From: Ancylobacter defluvii
GTDB lineage: Bacteria > Pseudomonadota > Alphaproteobacteria > Rhizobiales > Xanthobacteraceae
Assembly: GCF_018390605.1 (NCBI RefSeq)
Contig: NZ_JAHBGD010000024.1
Span: forward strand, 1-64,000
Direction of reading: 5' to 3'
DNA: 64,000 nt
The notes beneath the pieces are model-generated. The model searched no databases. It was not told where the DNA came from and was given only the letters and a program-made list of their open reading frames with translations. Both the position numbers and the translations under genes were made by a program. Numbering within the stretch: the first letter of the stretch is position 1; each line of letters starts with the position of its first letter. Shown in pieces: positions 30,735-39,178 of this stretch.

Positions 30735-31404
30735 CCGGATCCTCGAGGGCGGCGCCATCGCCCGACATCACCACCGCCCCGCGTTCCATCACGATGAAAT
30801 GGTCCGCGAGCTCCTTGGCGAAGTCGAAATACTGTTCGACCAGCACGATGGCCATATCGCCCTTGCTCCGCAAGTAGCGGATGGCATTACCGATGTCCTT
30901 GATGATCGAGGGCTGGATGCCCTCGGTCGGCTCGTCGAGCACCAGCACCTTGGGCCGCATCACCAGCGCCCGGCCGATGGCGAGCTGCTGCTGCTGGCCG
31001 CCGGAGAGGTCGCCGCCGCGCCGGCGCAGCATCGAATCCAGCACCGGGAACAGCGAGAACACGTCGTCGGGGATGAAGCGCTCGGGGCGCTTCAGCGGCG
31101 CGAAGCCGGTCTGCAGGTTTTCCGCCACGGTGAGCAGCGGGAAGATCTCGCGGCCCTGCGGCACGAAGGCGATGCCGCGCCGCGCCCGGTCGGCCGGCTT
31201 CACCGCGGTGATGTCGTCGCCCTCGAAGCGGATGGCGCCCCTTGCCACCGGCTGCTGGCCGACGATGGCGCGCATCAGGCTGGTCTTGCCGACGCCGTTG
31301 CGGCCGAGCACGCAGGTCACCTTGCCGGGCTCCGCCTTCAGCGAAACCCCGCGCAGCGCCTGCGCGGCACCGTAGAACAGGTCGATATCCTGGACTTCCA
31401 GCAT
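30709..31404 (-). CDS. urtE: Urea ABC transporter ATPase UrtE
   Basis: A 231-residue LivF-type ATPase. Walker A GRNGVGKTS, signature LSGGQQQQLAIGRAL and Walker B VLVLDEPTEGIQPSI are clear, and the last also contains EGIQPSI, typical of UrtE. The ATG at 31404 lies four bases after the urtD stop and gives the family start MLEVQDIDLFYG. With UrtD it energises urea import through UrtB and UrtC. Confidence 0.95.
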   Translation of the reverse strand: MLEVQDIDLFYGAAQALRGVSLKAEPGKVTCVLGRNGVGKTSLMRAIVGQQPVARGAIRFEGDDITAVKPADRARRGIAFVPQGREIFPLLTVAENLQTGFAPLKRPERFIPDDVFSLFPVLDSMLRRRGGDLSGGQQQQLAIGRALVMRPKVLVLDEPTEGIQPSIIKDIGNAIRYLRSKGDMAIVLVEQYFDFAKELADHFIVMERGAVVMSGDGAALEDPDVRNRIAV

Positions 31405-31408
31405 GAAC

Positions 31409-32230
31409 TCAGCGCCCCAGATAGACTTCGATGACGCGCTCATTGGCGCTGACCTGATCGAGCGTGCCTTCGGCGAGCACCGATCCTTCGTGCAGGCACA
31501 TCACCCGCACGCCGAGATCGCGCACGAAGGTCATGTCGTGCTCCACCACCACCACCGAATGGCCGTTGGCGTTGATCTCGCGCAGCAGTTCGGCGGTCTG
31601 CGCCGTCTCGGCATCGGTCATGCCGGCGACCGGCTCGTCGACCAGCAGCAGCTTCGGGTCCTGCGCCAGCAGCATGCCGATCTCCAGCCACTGCTTCTGG
31701 CCGTGCGACAGCGCGCCGCCGAGGCGGTCGCGATGCTCGTTCAGCTTGATGGTCTGGAAGATCTCGTCGATCTTCTCGCGCTCGGCCGCGGTCTCGCGCT
31801 TGAAGATGTTGGCCAGCGCGCCACGCTGCCCCTTCAGCGCCAGGCGCAGATTGTCGATCACCGTGTGCATCTCGAACACGGTCGGCTTCTGGAACTTGCG
31901 GCCGATGCCGAGCGTGGCGATCTGCGTCTCGTCCAGCTTAGTCAGGTCGGTGGTGCCGCCGGCGAAGAACACGTCGCCCTTGTCGGGGCGGGTCTTGCCG
32001 GTGATCACGTCCATCATCGTGGTCTTGCCGGCGCCGTTCGGGCCGATGATGGCCCGCATCTCGCCGGGATCGACGGTGAAGGACAGCGCGTTCAGCGCCC
32101 GGAAGCCGTCAAAGGTCACCGTGACGCCGTCGAGATAGAGCAGCGCCTCGGTCAGGTCCTTCTTGGCGATGGCCAAAACCGGGTCGTTCGTTTCCGGGAC
32201 GTCGGGTTCAAGCGTGTCGGCTGCGCTCAT
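31409..32230 (-). CDS. urtD: Urea ABC transporter ATPase UrtD
   Basis: A 273-residue LivG-type ATPase. Walker A GPNGAGKTT, the signature LSHGQKQWLEIGMLL (a SHGQ variant usual in UrtD) and Walker B LLLVDEPVAGMTDAE are visible. About 30 polar residues precede the fold (MSAADTLEPDVPETND). The ATG at 32230 follows GAGGGGACC; the upstream open frame is antisense to the urtC tail repeats. It ends four bases before urtE. Confidence 0.95.
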   Translation of the reverse strand: MSAADTLEPDVPETNDPVLAIAKKDLTEALLYLDGVTVTFDGFRALNALSFTVDPGEMRAIIGPNGAGKTTMMDVITGKTRPDKGDVFFAGGTTDLTKLDETQIATLGIGRKFQKPTVFEMHTVIDNLRLALKGQRGALANIFKRETAAEREKIDEIFQTIKLNEHRDRLGGALSHGQKQWLEIGMLLAQDPKLLLVDEPVAGMTDAETAQTAELLREINANGHSVVVVEHDMTFVRDLGVRVMCLHEGSVLAEGTLDQVSANERVIEVYLGR

Positions 32231-32240
32231 GTCGGTCCCC

Positions 32241-33434
32241 TCACTCGGCCGGCTTGGGTTCGGGCAACGCCTTGTCGGGCGGTGCCAGGTCAGCGGGTGC
32301 CAGGTCAGCGGGTTCCAGGTCGGCCGGCGCGGGCGAACGGCGGCTGCGCCAGTCATAGAAGGTGCCGACAATGCCCTTGGGCAGGAACAGCGTCACCGCC
32401 ACGAACAGGCCGCCGAGCATGAACAGCCAGTAGGGCGCCAGCATGCCGGAGGTGAAATAGGTCTTGGCGTAGTTGACCAGCACCGCGCCGAGCGCCGCGC
32501 CGATCAGCGTGCCGCGTCCGCCCACCGCCACCCAGACGATGATCTCGATCGAGTTGGCCGGGGAGAACTCGCTGGGGTTGATGATGCCGACCTGCGGCAC
32601 GTAGAGCGCCCCGGCGACGCCGGCCAGCATGGCCGAGACCACGAAGGCGACGACCTTGTAGTTCTCCGCCCGATAGCCGGTGAAGCGCACCCGCGTCTCG
32701 GCGTCGCGAATGGCGATCAGCACCTTGCCGAAATGCGAGCGCACCAGAAAGCGGCACAGCACATAGCCGAGCGCCAGCGCCACCGCCGAGAGCACGAACA
32801 GGGTGAGCCGGGTGCCGTCGGCCTGGATGTTGAAGCCGAGAATGTCCTTGAAATCGGTGAGGCCGTTATTGCCGCCGAAGCCCATGTCGTTGCGGAAGAA
32901 GGCCAGCAGCAGCGCGAAGGTCATCGCCTGGGTGATGATCGACAGGTAGACGCCGGTGACGCGCGAGCGGAAGGCGAACCAGCCGAACACCAGCGCCAGG
33001 ATGCCCGGCGCCAGCACCACCATCAGCGCCGCGAACGGGAACATGTCGAAGCCGTACCAGAACCACGGCAGTTCCTTCCAGTTCAGGAACACCATGAAGT
33101 CGGGCAGCACCGGGTCGCCATAGACGCCGCGCGGGCCGATCTGGCGCATCAGGTACATGCCCATCGCGTAGCCGCCGAGCGCGAAGAAGGCGCCCTGGCC
33201 GAGCGAGAGGATGCCGACATAGCCCCAGATCAGGTCGACCGAGAGCGCGAGCAGCGCGTAGGTCAGGTATTTGCCGAGCAGCGAGACGACATAGGTCGGC
33301 ACGTGCAGCGCCGAATCCGGCGCAGTCAAAAGGTTCAGCAGCGGCACCAGCACGGCGGCGCCGAGCACGACGGCGAGGAAGACGAGGCCGCTCTTGCCGA
33401 GCAGCGCCGGCGGGGTTGTGGTGGCGGTGCTCAT
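32241..33434 (-). CDS. urtC: Urea ABC transporter permease UrtC
   Basis: A 397-residue LivM-type inner-membrane permease with about ten hydrophobic helices. Typical blocks are YVGILSLGQGAFFALGGYAMGMYLM and VYLSIITQAMTFALLLAFFRNDMGFGGNNGLTDF. The last 30 residues are a soluble Pro/Ala/Asp tail with the repeat PADLA/EPADLA, coded by 15-bp repeats. ATG 33434 overlaps the urtB stop as ATGA. Confidence 0.95.
   Translation of the reverse strand: MSTATTTPPALLGKSGLVFLAVVLGAAVLVPLLNLLTAPDSALHVPTYVVSLLGKYLTYALLALSVDLIWGYVGILSLGQGAFFALGGYAMGMYLMRQIGPRGVYGDPVLPDFMVFLNWKELPWFWYGFDMFPFAALMVVLAPGILALVFGWFAFRSRVTGVYLSIITQAMTFALLLAFFRNDMGFGGNNGLTDFKDILGFNIQADGTRLTLFVLSAVALALGYVLCRFLVRSHFGKVLIAIRDAETRVRFTGYRAENYKVVAFVVSAMLAGVAGALYVPQVGIINPSEFSPANSIEIIVWVAVGGRGTLIGAALGAVLVNYAKTYFTSGMLAPYWLFMLGGLFVAVTLFLPKGIVGTFYDWRSRRSPAPADLEPADLAPADLAPPDKALPEPKPAE
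32281..32325. repeat. 15-bp repeat in the urtC 3' end
   Basis: GGTGCCAGGTCAGCG occurs twice exactly (32281-32295 and 32296-32310) plus one diverged unit to 32325. It codes the PADLA-type repeats of the UrtC tail. Confidence 0.7.
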
Positions 33435-35077
33435 GTTTCGATCGCCCGGCCCTTGAGAGCGAAGAGGCCGCGCGGCCGCTTCTGGATGAACAGGATGACG
33501 ATGACCAGCAGCGCGATCTTGCCCAGCACCGCGCCGGCATAGGGCTCCAGCATCTTGTTGGCGATGCCGAGCGACATGGCGCCGACCAGCGTGCCCCACA
33601 GATTGCCCACCCCGCCGAACACCACGACGAGGAAGCTGTCGATGATGTAGCTCTGGCCGAGATTGGGCGAGACGTTGTCGATCTGGCTGAGCGCCACCCC
33701 GGCAATGCCGGCGATGCCGGAGCCGAGGCCGAAGGTCATGGCGTCGACCCAGTTGGTGCGGATGCCCATGGAGGCGGCCATGCGGCGGTTCTGCGTCACC
33801 GCCCGCATCTCCAGCCCGATACGGGTCAGCCGCAGCGTCGCCAGCAGCGCCACGAACACCAGCATGGCGAAGATGATGATCCACAGCCGGCCATAGGTGA
33901 TGGAGAGCTGGCCGAGCTCGAAGGCGCCGGACATCCAGCTCGGCGCGCCGACCTCGCGGTTGGTCGGGCCGAACATGGTGCGGATCGCCTGCTGCAGGAT
34001 CAGCGAGATGCCCCAGGTGGCGAGCAGGGTTTCCAGCGCCCGTCCGTACAGGAAGCGGATCACCGTGCGTTCGATCAGGATGCCGATCAGGCCGGTAAAG
34101 ACGAAGGCGATCGGGATGGCGATGAGCAGCGAGGCGTCGAACAGCGCCGGGTTGTAGGTGCGGATCAGTTCCTGCACCACGAAGGTGGTGTAGGCGCCGA
34201 GCATCACCATCTCGCCATGCGCCATGTTGATGACGCCCATCACCCCGAAGGTGATGGCGAGGCCGATGGCGGCGAGCAGCAGCACCGAGCCGAGCGAGAC
34301 GCCGTACCAGACATTCTGGCCGACCGACCAGATGGCGAGATTGTACTCGATGCCGTCGATGGCGGCATTGGCCGCCGCCTTCACCGCCGGCGCGGCATCG
34401 GCCGGCACGCTGCGCAGCACGGCGAGCGCGTCCTGGTTGCCCTCCTCGCCCACGGTCTCGATGGCGGCGATACGATCGGCGTCGGAGACGCCGGCCTTGC
34501 CGATCAGGATCGAGGCGCGGGCGAGCGTCAGCGCCGATTTCACCTTGGCGTCGGCTTCCTTGGCCAGCGCGGCATCGAGCGCCGGCAGCGCCGCCTCGTC
34601 GCGGGCACGCATCACCGCGCCGGCCGCCTCCAGCCGCTTGGCCGGGTCCGGGCTGACCAGCGCCAGCGCCCCGCTGGCCGCCTCGACGGCGCGGCGGATG
34701 CGGTTGTTGACACGCACAGCCTTCAGCCCCGGCGGCGCCTCGGCGACCGGCTGCCCGCCGGCGGCGTCGACATAGCCGCCCGCCGCGGTGCGGATCAGCA
34801 CCTGCTTGGTCGCCGGGCTGTAGAACAGCCGGCCGTCGGCCAGCGCCGCGACGATCCCGGCCGCCGCGGGACTGCCGCTGACGGCGAGCGCGTTGAGCGC
34901 CGTTTCGGTGTCGTCATATTTGTCGGTGGTGAACTGTGCCAGCGGGGCGCTGATGTCGGGCGCCGCTCCCTGGGCGAAGGCGGCCCGCGGCAGCATCAGG
35001 GTGCCGGCGAGGAGGCCAAGGGCGAGGAGCAGCACGCAGCCGAGACGGCTGAGGAGGCCAGGGAAAATCATCGTCAT
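33431..35077 (-). CDS. urtB: Urea ABC transporter permease UrtB
   Basis: A 548-residue LivH-type permease. A signal-like segment (LLLALGLLAGTLMLPRAAFAQ) is followed by about 200 residues of Ala-rich helical, HEAT-like sequence that should lie in the periplasm. The permease domain starts at about residue 245 (WYGVSLGSVLLLAAIGLAITFGVMGVINMAHGE). The long N-terminal domain is usual for proteobacterial UrtB and absent from other LivH proteins. The start is ATG 35077 or, two codons later, 35071. It lies 158 bp after urtA, with a hairpin in between. Confidence 0.94.
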   Translation of the reverse strand: MTMIFPGLLSRLGCVLLLALGLLAGTLMLPRAAFAQGAAPDISAPLAQFTTDKYDDTETALNALAVSGSPAAAGIVAALADGRLFYSPATKQVLIRTAAGGYVDAAGGQPVAEAPPGLKAVRVNNRIRRAVEAASGALALVSPDPAKRLEAAGAVMRARDEAALPALDAALAKEADAKVKSALTLARASILIGKAGVSDADRIAAIETVGEEGNQDALAVLRSVPADAAPAVKAAANAAIDGIEYNLAIWSVGQNVWYGVSLGSVLLLAAIGLAITFGVMGVINMAHGEMVMLGAYTTFVVQELIRTYNPALFDASLLIAIPIAFVFTGLIGILIERTVIRFLYGRALETLLATWGISLILQQAIRTMFGPTNREVGAPSWMSGAFELGQLSITYGRLWIIIFAMLVFVALLATLRLTRIGLEMRAVTQNRRMAASMGIRTNWVDAMTFGLGSGIAGIAGVALSQIDNVSPNLGQSYIIDSFLVVVFGGVGNLWGTLVGAMSLGIANKMLEPYAGAVLGKIALLVIVILFIQKRPRGLFALKGRAIET

Positions 35078-35126
35078 CCGTCGGTGCGAGTGCGGATGGA
35101 GCCGGAAGCGTTCCGGCGGCGGGTCG

Positions 35127-35161
35127 CCCGGCGGCGAGCGGGCACGCCGCCCGCCGCCGGG
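35127..35161 (-). terminator. Intercistronic hairpin between urtA and urtB
   Basis: CCCGGCGGCG (35127-35136) pairs with CGCCGCCGGG (35152-35161); the loop contains a further GC-rich pairing. No U-tract follows. It sits where the aap operon also has a hairpin, between the binding-protein gene and the permease gene. Confidence 0.6.
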
Positions 35162-35235
35162 TCGATCGGGAAGGTGGATCAGGTCAGCCGCCGCGGGCGG
35201 AATCCGGCCTGACCGTACACCTCATCGGCCTCGCC

Positions 35236-36540
35236 TCACTGGGCGCCGCACTTGCCGGTCTTGACGTTGAAGTTGCCGCAGTTCATCGGCGCGCGCCAAT
35301 CGGCGATTAGGTCCTTGGAGCCTTCCAGATAGGGGGACCATTCCTCGGCGACGATCAGGCCCGGGGTCTGCTCGACGATGTCGAACTGGCCGTCGTCCTT
35401 GATTTCGCCGATCAGCACCGGCTTGGTGATGTGGTGGTTCGGCATCATGGTGGAGAAGCCGCCCGACAGGTTCGGCACCGAGACGCCGATCAGCGCCGGG
35501 ATGACCGCGTCCGGATCGGTGGTGCCGGCCTTCTCGACCGCCTTGACCCACATGTTGAAGCCGATGACGGTGGCTTCCATCGGGTCGTTGGTCACGCGCT
35601 TGTCGTTCTTGATGTAGCCGCGCCACTTCTTGATGAAGTCGGCGTTCTCCGGCACGTCGACCGACTGGAAGTAGTTCCAGGCGGCGAGATGGCCGACCAG
35701 CGGCTTGGTGTCGATGCCGGCGAGCTCTTCTTCGCCCACCGAGAAGGCCACGACCGGAATGTCGGTCGCCTTGATGCCCTGGTTGCCGAGTTCCTTGTAG
35801 AACGGCACGTTGGCGTCGCCATTGATGGTGGAGACCACGGCGGTCTTCTTGCCCGCCGAGCCGAACTTCTTGATGTCGGCGACGATGGTCTGCCAGTCGG
35901 AGTGACCGAACGGCGTGTAGTTGATCATGATGTCCTCGGCGGCGACGCCCTTGGACTTCAGATAGGCCTCGAGGATCTTGTTGGTGGTGCGCGGATAGAC
36001 GTAGTCGGTGCCGGCGAGCACCCAGCGCTTCACACCTTCATTCTCGGCGAGATAGTCGACGGCGGGGATCGCCTGCTGGTTCGGGGCGGCGCCGGTGTAG
36101 AACACGTTGCGCTCGCTCTCCTCGCCCTCGTACTGGACGGGGTAGAACAGGATGCCGTTGAGTTCCTTGAACACCGGCAGCACCGACTTGCGCGACACCG
36201 AGGTCCAGCAGCCAAACACCACCGCCACCTTCTCCTTGGCCAGCAGCTCACGCGCCTTCTCGGCGAAGAGCGGCCAGTTGGAGGCGGGATCGACGACGAC
36301 CGGCGTCAGCTTTTTGCCGAGAACGCCGCCCGCGGCGTTCTGCTGGTCGATCATGAACAGCACGGTATCCTTCAGCGTGGTCTCCGAAATGGCCATGGTG
36401 CCGGACAGAGAGTGGAGGACGCCGACCTTGATCGTTTCCTGGGCTGCGGCAGGTACGGCAACACCGGCGATCGCCAGCGCAGCCGCGCCGGCCACCGCGC
36501 GGCCAGCCATCCGGCGCGCATTGGAGAACAGATTAGACAT
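35236..36540 (-). CDS. urtA: Urea ABC transporter substrate-binding protein UrtA
   Basis: A 434-residue periplasmic binding protein of the Leu/Ile/Val-binding (peripla_BP_5) type. The signal peptide runs to about residue 33 (AGAAALAIAGVAVPAAAQ, then ETIKVGVLHS). UrtA marks include GVLHSLSGTMAISE, GCWTSVSRKSVLPVFKELNGILFYPVQYEGEE and GTDYVYPRTTNKI. ATG 36540 follows GAAGGGAACG. It is the first gene of the block and is preceded by a sigma-54 promoter. Confidence 0.96.
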   Translation of the reverse strand: MSNLFSNARRMAGRAVAGAAALAIAGVAVPAAAQETIKVGVLHSLSGTMAISETTLKDTVLFMIDQQNAAGGVLGKKLTPVVVDPASNWPLFAEKARELLAKEKVAVVFGCWTSVSRKSVLPVFKELNGILFYPVQYEGEESERNVFYTGAAPNQQAIPAVDYLAENEGVKRWVLAGTDYVYPRTTNKILEAYLKSKGVAAEDIMINYTPFGHSDWQTIVADIKKFGSAGKKTAVVSTINGDANVPFYKELGNQGIKATDIPVVAFSVGEEELAGIDTKPLVGHLAAWNYFQSVDVPENADFIKKWRGYIKNDKRVTNDPMEATVIGFNMWVKAVEKAGTTDPDAVIPALIGVSVPNLSGGFSTMMPNHHITKPVLIGEIKDDGQFDIVEQTPGLIVAEEWSPYLEGSKDLIADWRAPMNCGNFNVKTGKCGAQ

Positions 36541-36600
36541 ATTCGTTCCCTTCTGGAGTTCACACGCAGGACCCCCGTCCGCGTGCCAGACAGACAGGGT

Positions 36601-36616
36601 TGCAACGCCCGTGCCA
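36601..36616 (-). promoter_or_regulatory. Sigma-54 promoter of the urt-ure block
   Basis: On the minus strand the sequence reads TGGCACG-GGCG-TTGCA, a full match to the -24/-12 consensus TGGCACG-N4-TTGCW. The -12 element ends 60 bp before the urtA ATG. Sigma-54 promoters need an enhancer-binding activator, presumably NtrC under nitrogen limitation. Confidence 0.88.
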
Positions 36617-36795
36617 AAACCCGTTTTGGGAAATGCAATACGTCGAATGACGCAGCTGGAAGCGATACTCGCCAATTAGATCAAAAATTGAGCAAATGCT
36701 GCCTGCCTATGCGCCCTGTATGCGAAGGACCGGAACGCGCACAAACGGTCGGCAGGTCAAGCGGCAATGCGGGTGGCGCGGTTCAGGCACTGGAT

Positions 36796-37950
36796 TCAGG
36801 CCGCCTGGCGCAGCCGCTCCAGCCGTCCCAGCGCCTCGTCGAGGGTGGCATCGGTCTTGGCGAAGCAGAAGCGCACCACGCTCCGCACCGCCTCGCGCGC
36901 ATAGAAGGCCGAGACCGGGATGGCGGCGACGCCGTGGCGCTCCACCATGTCGCGGCAGAACGCCTCGTCGTCGAGCCGTGGGTCGAGGGCGGCGAGGTCG
37001 ACATTGAGGAAATAAGTGCCGGCGCTGGGCAGCGGCGTCAGGCCGAGCCCGGCGAGACCGTCCGCCAGCCGGTCGCGCGAGCGTTGCAGCCCGGCGCGCA
37101 TGCCCTGGAACCAGGCCGGGTCCTTGCCCAGCCCATAGGCGACGGCATGCTGCAACGCCGGCGGGGTGGTGAAGGTGAGAAACTGGTGTGCCTTGGACAG
37201 TCCCTTCATCAGCTCCGGTGCCGCGCAGACCATGCCGACCTTCCAGCCGGTCATGCCGAAGATCTTGCCGGCGGAGGCGATCTTCACGCTGCGCTCGCGC
37301 AAGCCCGGCAGCGACAGCACGGAGATGTGGCGCCGGCCGTCGAACACCACATGCTCCCACACCTCGTCGGCTATGAGCACCGCACCCGAGCGCCGGCAGA
37401 ACGCGGCCAGCAGTTCCAGTTCCTCGCTCTCGAAGACGCGGCCGGTGGGGTTGTGCGGGTTGTTGAACAGCACGACGCGGGTCTTGGGCGTGAAGGCGCT
37501 GGCCAGCACCTCCTCGGTCAGCCGCCAGTGCGGCGGCGTGAGCCGGGCGAGGCGGGGCACGCCGCCGGCCCGCTGCACCAGCGGCAGATAGGCGTCATAG
37601 AGCGGCTGGAACAGAACCACCTCGTCGCCCGGCTCGATCAGCGCCAGCAGCGCGCCGGCCAGCGCCTCGGTGGCGCCGGAGGTCACCATGATCTCCGTTG
37701 CCGGATCGAGCTCCAACCCCTGCCAGTGGAGGTAATGCGTCGCCGCCGCCTGTCGCAACTCCGGCACACCCATCATCGGCGGATACTGGTTCCAGCCGTC
37801 GAGCACCGCTTCCGCCGCCTTCTCGCGCACGTCGCGCGGGCCGGGATCGTCCGGGAAGCCCTGGCCGAGATTGACCGCGTCATGCTGGCGCGCCAGCTGC
37901 GACATGGTCTCGAAGACGGTGGTGGGAAGGCCGGCAAAGATCGAGTTCAT
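36796..37950 (-). CDS. Class I/II aminotransferase (YbdL/kynurenine-type)
   Basis: A 384-residue fold-type I PLP aminotransferase. The PLP lysine is Lys229 in SAGKIFGMTGWKVG; NNPHNPTGRVF near residues 163-173 and ADEVWEHVVF near residues 194-203 are the other standard blocks. The N-terminal VNLGQGFPDDPGP is typical of the methionine/kynurenine aminotransferase group (YbdL, KAT), so methionine or aromatic keto-acid transamination is plausible. It lies upstream of, and on the same strand as, urtA but is separated from it by the sigma-54 promoter region. Confidence 0.88.
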   Translation of the reverse strand: MNSIFAGLPTTVFETMSQLARQHDAVNLGQGFPDDPGPRDVREKAAEAVLDGWNQYPPMMGVPELRQAAATHYLHWQGLELDPATEIMVTSGATEALAGALLALIEPGDEVVLFQPLYDAYLPLVQRAGGVPRLARLTPPHWRLTEEVLASAFTPKTRVVLFNNPHNPTGRVFESEELELLAAFCRRSGAVLIADEVWEHVVFDGRRHISVLSLPGLRERSVKIASAGKIFGMTGWKVGMVCAAPELMKGLSKAHQFLTFTTPPALQHAVAYGLGKDPAWFQGMRAGLQRSRDRLADGLAGLGLTPLPSAGTYFLNVDLAALDPRLDDEAFCRDMVERHGVAAIPVSAFYAREAVRSVVRFCFAKTDATLDEALGRLERLRQAA

Positions 37951-38064
37951 CTACAGAACGTCCACGTAAAACCTGGCGATCTGACATCGCGCCACTGTCT
38001 TATCGGACTGTCGCCGGCAAAAGGAAAGAGCCGCCCTGGTTCCAGCCGCACTCAGGCGGCCGCC

Positions 38065-39168
38065 TCACGCCCCGACCAGCACCGCGTGATTATCATAGCG
38101 CGGCCCGCCGGAGCGGCGCGCGACCACCCCCACCCCCTCTTCGTCGGCGGCGATGAGGATCACCTCGCCGAGGCCGGAGGTGGCGAGGAAGCGCCCGCCC
38201 TCATGGGTGGCGGCAAGGCCGCAGCCATCGACCAGCGGCACGCCGCCGAGGAACCGCCCCTCGCGCGTCCATATCGCCACGCGGTTGCCGCGCGGGCTGG
38301 CGGCGGCGACATAGCGGCCCGAGCGGTCGACCGCGATCGAGCCGACATAGGTGCGGAAGCCCCGCCATTCCTCGTCCGGCGCATCGAAGGCGCGCAGCCG
38401 TCCATCCGGTTCCACCGCATAGACCAGCGGCCGGGCGATGGAATCGTTCAGCAGGTCCTGCGCGGCGACCACCACCAGCCCGTCCTCCGCCCGCGCCAGA
38501 TGACGCAGCGAAAGCGAGACGAGATCGCCGTCCAGCGTGCCGACGGCGCGGGTCTGCCCGCTGGACGGATCGAGGATGGCGACGCCGGCATGCGCCACCT
38601 CGGCGCCGAACGCTTCCGGCGTATGCGGCTCGATGCCTCCATTGGCGATCACCAGCCCGCCGAGTCCCGGCAGCATATCGTGCGGCCCGATGCCGGCGGA
38701 CGCCCATTCCGCCACCACGGAAAAACCGTCCGCCACCTCGCGCAGCGAGACCACCCCCTGCCCGCTCGCCCGCTCGATCTCCACCGCGTAGAAGCGCCGG
38801 CCGGCCTCGACGAAGCGGCCATGGCCGGAGAACACCCGTCCCTCTCCCGGCTCGAAGCTGGCGAGCACCGTGCCGGCGCGGCGGTCGAACAGCACCGCCG
38901 TGGTGCCGGGGCGGCGCGCCACCGCCACGGCGGTACGCCCGTCCGGGCTTGGCTCCACCCAATGCAGGCGCTGCGCGCCCTTGCCGACCGCCGTGGCGTC
39001 GAAGCCGGCGGAGAGCACCACCGGGGCGAAGCCGCCCTCGACGCCGGCGGTCGCCAGCCATTCGGCATCGAGCAGGTGATCCTGCGCATGGGCCGCGCCG
39101 AACAGGAAGCGGGGCATGGCCGCAAGGCCGCTGAGGCCGGCGAGCAGGGAGCGGCGGGTGGCGGGCAT
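38065..39168 (-). CDS. DUF1513 periplasmic protein
   Basis: A 367-residue exported protein with a twin-arginine-like N terminus (RRSLLAGLSGLAAMPRFLFGAAHA). The body looks like a beta-propeller (repeats such as GRYVAAASPRGNRVAIWTREGRFLGGVP) and matches DUF1513, which is regularly the last gene of imelysin operons. Its biochemical role is unknown. ATG 39168 follows GAGGAGG. It lies 10 bp after the second imelysin gene and ends the operon. Confidence 0.85.
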   Translation of the reverse strand: MPATRRSLLAGLSGLAAMPRFLFGAAHAQDHLLDAEWLATAGVEGGFAPVVLSAGFDATAVGKGAQRLHWVEPSPDGRTAVAVARRPGTTAVLFDRRAGTVLASFEPGEGRVFSGHGRFVEAGRRFYAVEIERASGQGVVSLREVADGFSVVAEWASAGIGPHDMLPGLGGLVIANGGIEPHTPEAFGAEVAHAGVAILDPSSGQTRAVGTLDGDLVSLSLRHLARAEDGLVVVAAQDLLNDSIARPLVYAVEPDGRLRAFDAPDEEWRGFRTYVGSIAVDRSGRYVAAASPRGNRVAIWTREGRFLGGVPLVDGCGLAATHEGGRFLATSGLGEVILIAADEEGVGVVARRSGGPRYDNHAVLVGA

Positions 39169-39178
39169 GATGGCCTCC

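Noticed and set aside
36574..36590. A second TGGCACG on the minus strand near the urt promoter
   Set aside because: No TTGC -12 element follows at the right spacing, so it is not a second sigma-54 promoter.
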